This document shows, in pieces, positions 59,062-64,000 of a stretch of 64,000 bases of DNA. A program made the position numbers and the translations under genes. Source of the DNA: Viridothelium virens (taxonomy: Eukaryota; Ascomycota; Dothideomycetes; Trypetheliales; Trypetheliaceae). The notes below the pieces were generated by a model that saw only the letters and a program-made list of their open reading frames with translations, was not told where the DNA came from and made no database searches. The stretch is from assembly GCA_010094025.1 (NCBI GenBank), contig ML991814.1, forward strand, positions 1-64,000. Reading direction: 5' to 3'. The stretch's first letter is position 1; each line of letters opens with the position of its first letter.

Positions 59062-59938
59062 TTACCACCACCCAAATGCTCCGTCAAATCCAACTATGCC
59101 GGGTTGCTCGTGAAGTCTGAGTTGGTCCAGAGTAGGCACTTTCCCTGGTTGATAAAAGCCCAGAAGCTGTTCCATGTCCCGATCATTCATGTCGCATAAG
59201 TCTTCCAGGGGCCAAGATTCGCATACTTTAGACATCCTACAAAACTCAGTCACATGTCCAACTTCAGAAAAAGGCAAATTTCGGCGTACCATTGCATACG
59301 CTTGGGTCCTTCATCAGGATCAGGGGCGACTTTGCGCAGCCGCCGCCGCAGAGTTCCAACTTTTTGTATAGCAGCCCCGATGTTATCGGGCAAGTTAGTC
59401 GCTATCTGCCTCCGCACAATATTTGCCAGCTTCGGTCCATTTCCATTGGTACTGACCATAATCTGCAATGGCCCGTCTCGATGAACGCTACCAAAATAGA
59501 AGTCGCATTCTGGTGGCACATCCGCAATATTCGCTGGGAGTTTGCGTTCTTTACATAGTTTGTATATCTGTGTAGAAGCCTCAGGATCGTCCACAGCTGT
59601 CAATACCATATCGACGTTGTCGAGGTCTGAAGGTTCGAATTTGCGATCCACGAGGTCGACTTGTTTCTGCTCTACACGGTAGGCTACCTCTTCATTGAGA
59701 CCCTCGCGCGGAGAGATGACTGTGACTTTGGCGTCTGCATTGAGAACATTGTAGATTCGGCCGGCAGCTACCTGCACTGCGAGTCAATGTCAACGTTCGC
59801 AAAAGCATCAATAGTCGATCAGGACGTCTTGCTCACCTCCCCGCCTCCTACGACCAGCACTCGTTTGCCCCGAACCTGCCAAGCGAGTATCAGAGAGCCT
59901 CCACCCTGGATCTCAGGAAATCGACTCTTGGCCATCAT
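59062..59938 (-). CDS. MET8: Siroheme biosynthesis protein Met8 (precorrin-2 dehydrogenase / ferrochelatase)
   Basis: Three exons: 59938-59837, 59771-59290 and 59236-59062, encoding 252 residues. Met8 oxidises precorrin-2 with NAD+ and inserts iron to make siroheme for sulfite and nitrite reductases. The start FPEIQGGGSLILAWQVRGKR and the Rossmann motif VLVVGGGEVAAGRIYNVL (across the first splice) are typical. The conserved Asp in LTAVDDPEAS and the PLQIMVSTNGNGPKLANIVR segment match the family. The C-terminal helical domain has RMQWMSKVCESWPLEDLCDM and GFDGAFGWW at the end. The first of two adjacent ATGs was taken as start. It is head to head with the Vac1 gene. Confidence 0.9.
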
Positions 59939-60143
59939 TGCACTGTAAGAAGAGAAGAAGGAACGGAAGGCTGAGCTGGGTCGCCTACATAACGACTAGA
60001 GATCTCCGAGAGGATCTCCGCTGCACCGCTCCTTCCGCTCCACCCAACCCAACCTCACATTCCGCCCCCACCTGACCTCCTTCCAAGGCCTGCCACCGCG
60101 CTTCGAGGAGAATGCGCCGCAGGTCTCGTCTCAGGCGAAGAAG
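59939..60143. promoter_or_regulatory. Shared promoter of MET8 and the Vac1 gene
   Basis: Only 205 bp separate the two start codons, so the core promoters must overlap or abut. The interval is pyrimidine-rich on the plus strand (ctccacccaacccaacct, about 60038-60055). Confidence 0.45.
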
Positions 60144-62430
60144 ATGACCTCTCGACGGTCACTCGGCGGAGGTCGAATTCTAGGGAATGGCCGGTCCCTT
60201 TCCCCGGCAGTGGCAGCAACAGCGCCGCAGCACAAGCGAAATGCTACCAACACCAGCATCGTTTCGCCGTCGGAGAGCTCGGTGAGCTTGAGCTCGCAAG
60301 TCTCGACATCGCAAAACTCTGCGGAGCCACAGGATATCAGTTCAAGGGTATCTTTGGAGCATCATGAGGGCCCGTCGGCGGCAATAGCTGCGGCGAGTTC
60401 GAAACTCGTTTGTCCGATATGCAGTGAGGGGATGGTATGTACATCTTCTCCTGACACTCCAGAGAATACTAATCCGTGACTGTAGGTCACGCTTTTGCAA
60501 CTAAACAGGTACGCTCTGCCAAGCTGCACTGGATATTATTCTCTAACCCTACTCAAGACATTTAGACGACGTACATCGTGACCTGGAGGAAGTGGAGCAA
60601 GATGAAGTCAAGACATGGTTTAAGGCACAAATTACAAAGGCGAAGAAGTTCCAGCCGCTCGCAGTCCTCAACCAGAAACTCAAGGGATTGGACGTCTTCG
60701 AGTCAAACGATGATCAGGCACTTACACCACTTCCGCTTCCTGCGGGTGGTCAGCCCCGCGCTTCTCCGGAACCGATAGTCAGACAAGATCCGGACGAACT
60801 TGTAACGAGAGCTCATTGGCAAAGGACAGGCCCTTACGATGCTTGCTCAGATCCGACATGTGGGAAACGATTAGGAGGTGGAAATGGCAATGTTAACTGC
60901 AGGAAATGTGGGAAACTATTCTGCGAGGAACACACCATGTATCAGATGAAGCTCTCTCGTTCTGCCTCACATGAGCCTGTCCGAGGAGTCTGGTGCCGAG
61001 TCTGTGAGACTTGCTACAAGTCAAGAGAAGGATACACTGATACAAGAGGTGAGTAACTCTGGAAGAGTTCAAGACATGGCGTTCCTGACATCACGTAGGT
61101 CTAGAGCGCGATCACACAAGCGAATTCGCCGCAATCAGGCGGAAAACGGTCGATAAGGCATACCTAGAAGTCAGTCGCTTAGAAAAGCGACTCACGAAAC
61201 TTACTCAACTTCTTACGAATCCACCCCTTGACTCAGGTCAAGGAGGACTTCTCTGGTCATTGACTGGTACGAAGGCACAACAACAACGGCAATTGGAGCA
61301 ATCAGTTGTCAACTGGGAGGAAGATGCATCTGTCTTAAAGTGTCCGTTTTGCCAGCAAGAGTTCTCAAATTATTCCTTCAGAAGGCATCACTGCAGGCTG
61401 TGTGGTCGTGTAGTCTGCGGAGATCCCGTAACAGGGTGCTCGACGGAAGTTGGTCTGAATGTTGCTGCTCGTAGGTTCAACCATGATTTTTTATATATCG
61501 ACTTCGCTGATGGCAGCCAGTAACTAATACTCTTTCAGAAAAGCAAGCCACGGCCCAAGTTAGTCTTGACGTCCGAATGTGCCGAGATTGTAAACATACA
61601 GTCTTTAGCAAAAGCGACTTTGCCCGCGAACTCGCGCTGCGACCAGCGGATCAACGATCTTACGAGAATCTAAAACAGTTCGAGCGTGGCATACGATTAT
61701 TATTACCAAAGTTCCAAAGATTACTTCTTGCCCTGCAGTACGTTCCACATGACCATAAGCAAGGCAAGGATCGTTCTAACTCGAGCACAGAGATCCTGAA
61801 ACCCCACCCACCCCCACTCAACTCAGCGACGCCCAAAAAGTCCGCAAACGCCTCATGGACTCCTTCACCCAATACGACACCGCCGCGCGCCGCGTCCGCG
61901 ACCTCCCCACCGACTCCTCAACGCAACAACGCCTCCAAAAAGCCGTCTACCAAGCCGCATCCAGCTTCCTGCACTTACACATGCTGCCCCTGAAATCCCT
62001 GCCCAAAGTCCTCAAACACGCCACGCCGCACGGCAAACTCCATGCCAGCAGCGCCGCCAAGCCCCGTCCCAACGGCGCGCTCGCCTCCATCCACTACAAC
62101 GGCTCTGCCTCCTCCATCGGCGGCCAGCCGCCAGGCGTGGGCTCGCCGTCGTCGCTGCCGAGCACGCCGACCGCGTCGTCGTCGGTCGAGCTGACGGCGC
62201 TGGAGACGGAGGAGAAGGAGCTGCGCGAGCAGCTGATTGTGCTGGAGGAGCAGAAGTTCTTCGTCAGCGAGATGGTCGCGGATGCGAATCGCCGGCGCAA
62301 GTTCGATGAGGTGGCTGCGTTGGCGCAGAGTCTGGAGGAGTTGGCGAGGGAGGTGGATGCGGTGCAGAGGAGGTTGGAGGGGTTGGATTTTGAGGGTGCG
62401 TATCGGAGGGGGCAAGGGCAGTTGGCTTAG
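60144..62430 (+). CDS. FYVE zinc-finger protein, Vac1/Pep7 (Rabenosyn-5) homologue
   Basis: Six exons: 60144-60434, 60486-60508, 60558-61048, 61099-61470, 61539-61737 and 61791-62430, encoding 671 residues. Vac1/Pep7 binds PI3P and Rab5-type GTPases and promotes fusion of Golgi-derived vesicles with endosomes. An N-terminal C2H2-like finger (LVCPICSEGMVTLLQLNRHL, DDVH) is assembled from exons 1-3, including a 23-nt micro-exon. A first FYVE-like cluster has CSDPTCGKRL and NCRKCGKLFCEEHTMYQMKL. The second has LKCPFCQQEFSNYSFRRHHC with RLCGRVVCGD, the RRHHCR core that binds PI3P. The C-terminal part is helical (LREQLIVLEEQKFFVSEMVA), like the Rab-binding coiled coil. All six junctions preserve family-like sequence. 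Confidence 0.88.
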
Positions 62431-62954
62431 GCTGGGGGATGGTGGCCGTGCGGGGTGGATGGGCATGAGGCGTTTTGGGGAGTTTTTGGGTGCATTGATG
62501 CATTTCAAGGCGCTGGTTTTGCCTTCAGGACGGAAGGTATACTATGGTAGCACTGGGACTTGAGCTTTCTGGTATGGGGACTTAGCTGAAATCTATCGTT
62601 GTTGTTCGGCTTAAGAGATGCTTTGTTCCTCCACATGCTGTTGACAGAAAAGGTAGCACACGCAAATTAGATCCTTTCTGTTATTGCATAACAACCAGCT
62701 TCAGCTTTTAGACTTGACGGATTCTGGAATACCAACTATCAATCTGGACTACAGTATATCTATACTTGTTTGCAATTAGACTGCTCTGTTTCAGGCTTTG
62801 TTCCACAGGAGCTTATGCTCCCTGGCATCGCCGCAGTCCACCGTCTTTGAATGTTATTCCACCTCGCTGGCTGAACGCACCGAAAAAGTTTTATGAGCTG
62901 CTCGGTAACGAGACATCAGAGTTGCTGCGCGGTTCGTGATAATCTGATCGTCCT
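62431..62954. other. Intergenic region between convergent genes
   Basis: 3' flanks of the Vac1 gene and the P450 locus. Nothing else is recognised. Confidence 0.4.
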
Positions 62955-64000
62955 CTATCGCAGCTCGACCTTGCATCCTTCGGTACTCGCCAGCACCAAT
63001 GTTATCGTTTGCTTTTCCACTCCTATTAGCTCTGCTCTCATATTATTTGGTAATTGTATCAACTTAAACCTCTGAATGAGTCGCACAACGGTATAAGCGG
63101 CTTCTGTGAGGGCAAAATCTACTGTAGAATGCACAGTTAGCATATGTGAATTCAGGACTAGTTGGCCTACCTTACTTCCAAGACAAGTCCGTGGCCCTCC
63201 ATTAAAAGGTAAATAACTCCATTTTGAAAAGGTTTCGGTTCGGTTCAGAGGCAGCTCTTCCTCGTCCTATCTCTCGGGTTGAAATAATTCCGCATCCATA
63301 CCGTAGAGATCGGGCCTTCTATGCATAGCGTACACGCTGTATGCTACAGTGGTTCCTTTAGGAACGAGTACAGGAGCCGTCCGATCAGGACCGCCGCCAG
63401 TCGGCAGGACGGTCGTCCTCACCGCAGTGCGGGTGTTGACGGGAACCGAGGGATAGAGGCGTAGCGCTAGAACGTTTATCAACCCTGAGCGAACATGTTT
63501 TCTCACATAGAGACATGACACGTACTCTCCTTCAAGACATTCTGGAGGTAGTTCATGCCTCGTAGGTCTCCTCGAGTCAAGTGGGCTTTACCTCCACTCT
63601 GTGCATTGATCTCGGCTCTGAGCTTGGCCAGGACATTTGGGTGCCGAGTTAAAAGGAAGCTTCAATTGCATCAGTGATGCATGCTTCGGTCACATTAATA
63701 CACTCACAACATCCATGAGAGAAGGCATGCCGTCGTGTCTCTCCCAGCTGCAAGAACGTTGATGACCTGATCTCTCAATGCTGTTCTGCTCGGAGTATTG
63801 CGAGCGAGTGTGCGGAGAAAGACGTATTGCTTATCATCCTTTGAAGTCCTGCTTTGGAAGGAAAGGCTGTATTCAATGATTCCGTCTGCAAAATCGTGGA
63901 CATTTCTGCAAGCTTCTCGAAATCTTTTGCCTCCGAGCAGCCAGTACAGGTCTTGAAGGCGAAAACGCTTTGCGACATATTCCTGTGCAATGTTGAAGGA
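62955..64000 (-). pseudogene. Cytochrome P450 (CYP52-like), 5' part outside the window, in-frame stop
   Basis: Exons visible: 64000-63708 (continuing beyond the window), 63659-63526, 63466-63176 and 63121-62955. The I-helix is VINVLAAGRDTTACLLSW, the ExxR motif is formed by splicing (VLKE+[13 protein letters not shown]), and the heme-binding loop is [30 protein letters not shown] is typical of the alkane/fatty-acid hydroxylase CYP52 group. In the PERW motif the Trp codon reads TAG (63267-63269), while the same frame stays open and family-like on both sides. Translation would stop before the heme cysteine, so the enzyme should be inactive unless the base is an error. The change is G-to-A on the coding strand, that is CpA to TpA on the other, as RIP would give. 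Confidence 0.75.

Noticed and set aside
58899-59093. Alternative spliced tail for Met8 through a gtaaga donor at 59065
   Set aside because: It is possible, but the protein already ends at a family-typical FDGAFGW position and the added tail resembles nothing known.
1-64000. CRISPR arrays, rRNA, tRNA genes, LTR or virus-like elements
   Set aside because: No regularly spaced repeats, conserved tRNA arms with TTCGA loops in context, rRNA cores, long terminal direct repeats or reverse-transcriptase/capsid frames were recognised by eye.

Overview
The window comes from a filamentous ascomycete (Pezizomycotina). Nearly every gene has short introns (about 35-110 nt) with GT..AG ends and CTAAC/CTGAC-like branch sites. 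Genes are dense, intergenic DNA is AT-richer, and the products are typical of fungi (exocyst Sec5, Sec62, Vac1/Pep7, Prs5-type PRPP synthase, Idh2, Met8, an OGT-like glycosyltransferase, a Clr5-domain protein, a HeLo-type pseudokinase, a secreted heme-thiolate peroxidase). I assembled gene models by hand from splice signals and frame continuity. Coordinates for spliced genes span first to last coding base, and exons are given in the evidence.

The left part (1-36 kb) looks accessory. It holds a small secreted six-cysteine peptide with cystine-knot spacing (3.6 kb), an AAA+ ATPase (4.5-6.8 kb), an unrecognised membrane protein (9.0-10.1 kb) and a Clr5 protein (11.5-13.6 kb). A secreted peroxygenase-type peroxidase (14.4-15.8 kb), a HeLo-like pseudokinase (17.6-19.6 kb), and a divergent SDR / flavin monooxygenase pair (20.8-24.9 kb) follow. 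The block ends with a secreted selenium-binding-protein-like protein (25.7-27.3 kb), an oxalate decarboxylase (29.6-31.0 kb) and a Cys-rich protein fused to a Ser/Thr kinase (31.8-34.1 kb). Non-coding miniature transposon copies lie among these genes: a TIR element at 1.3 kb, two copies of a small hAT-like element at 0.75 and 4.4 kb, an 811-bp very AT-rich foldback element with Fot1/pogo-type ends at 7.1-7.9 kb, and a 231-bp hAT-type element with a perfect 8-bp target duplication at 31.5 kb.

The right part (35-62.4 kb) is mostly core housekeeping: Prs5-like, a GNAT acetyltransferase, three uncharacterised small genes, Sec5 and Idh2 head to head, Sec62, an 1851-aa OGT, and Met8 and Vac1 head to head. 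The right edge holds part of a cytochrome P450 (CYP52-like) with an in-frame stop just before its heme-binding region.

No CRISPR array, rRNA, convincing tRNA, LTR element or virus-like element was seen. The most interesting items are the cystine-knot-like peptide flanked by inverted hAT-like repeats, the CxxC-array kinase, the SDR with His where the catalytic Tyr is expected, the HeLo pseudokinase without a visible N-terminal exon, and the cysteine-free secreted SBP56-type protein.
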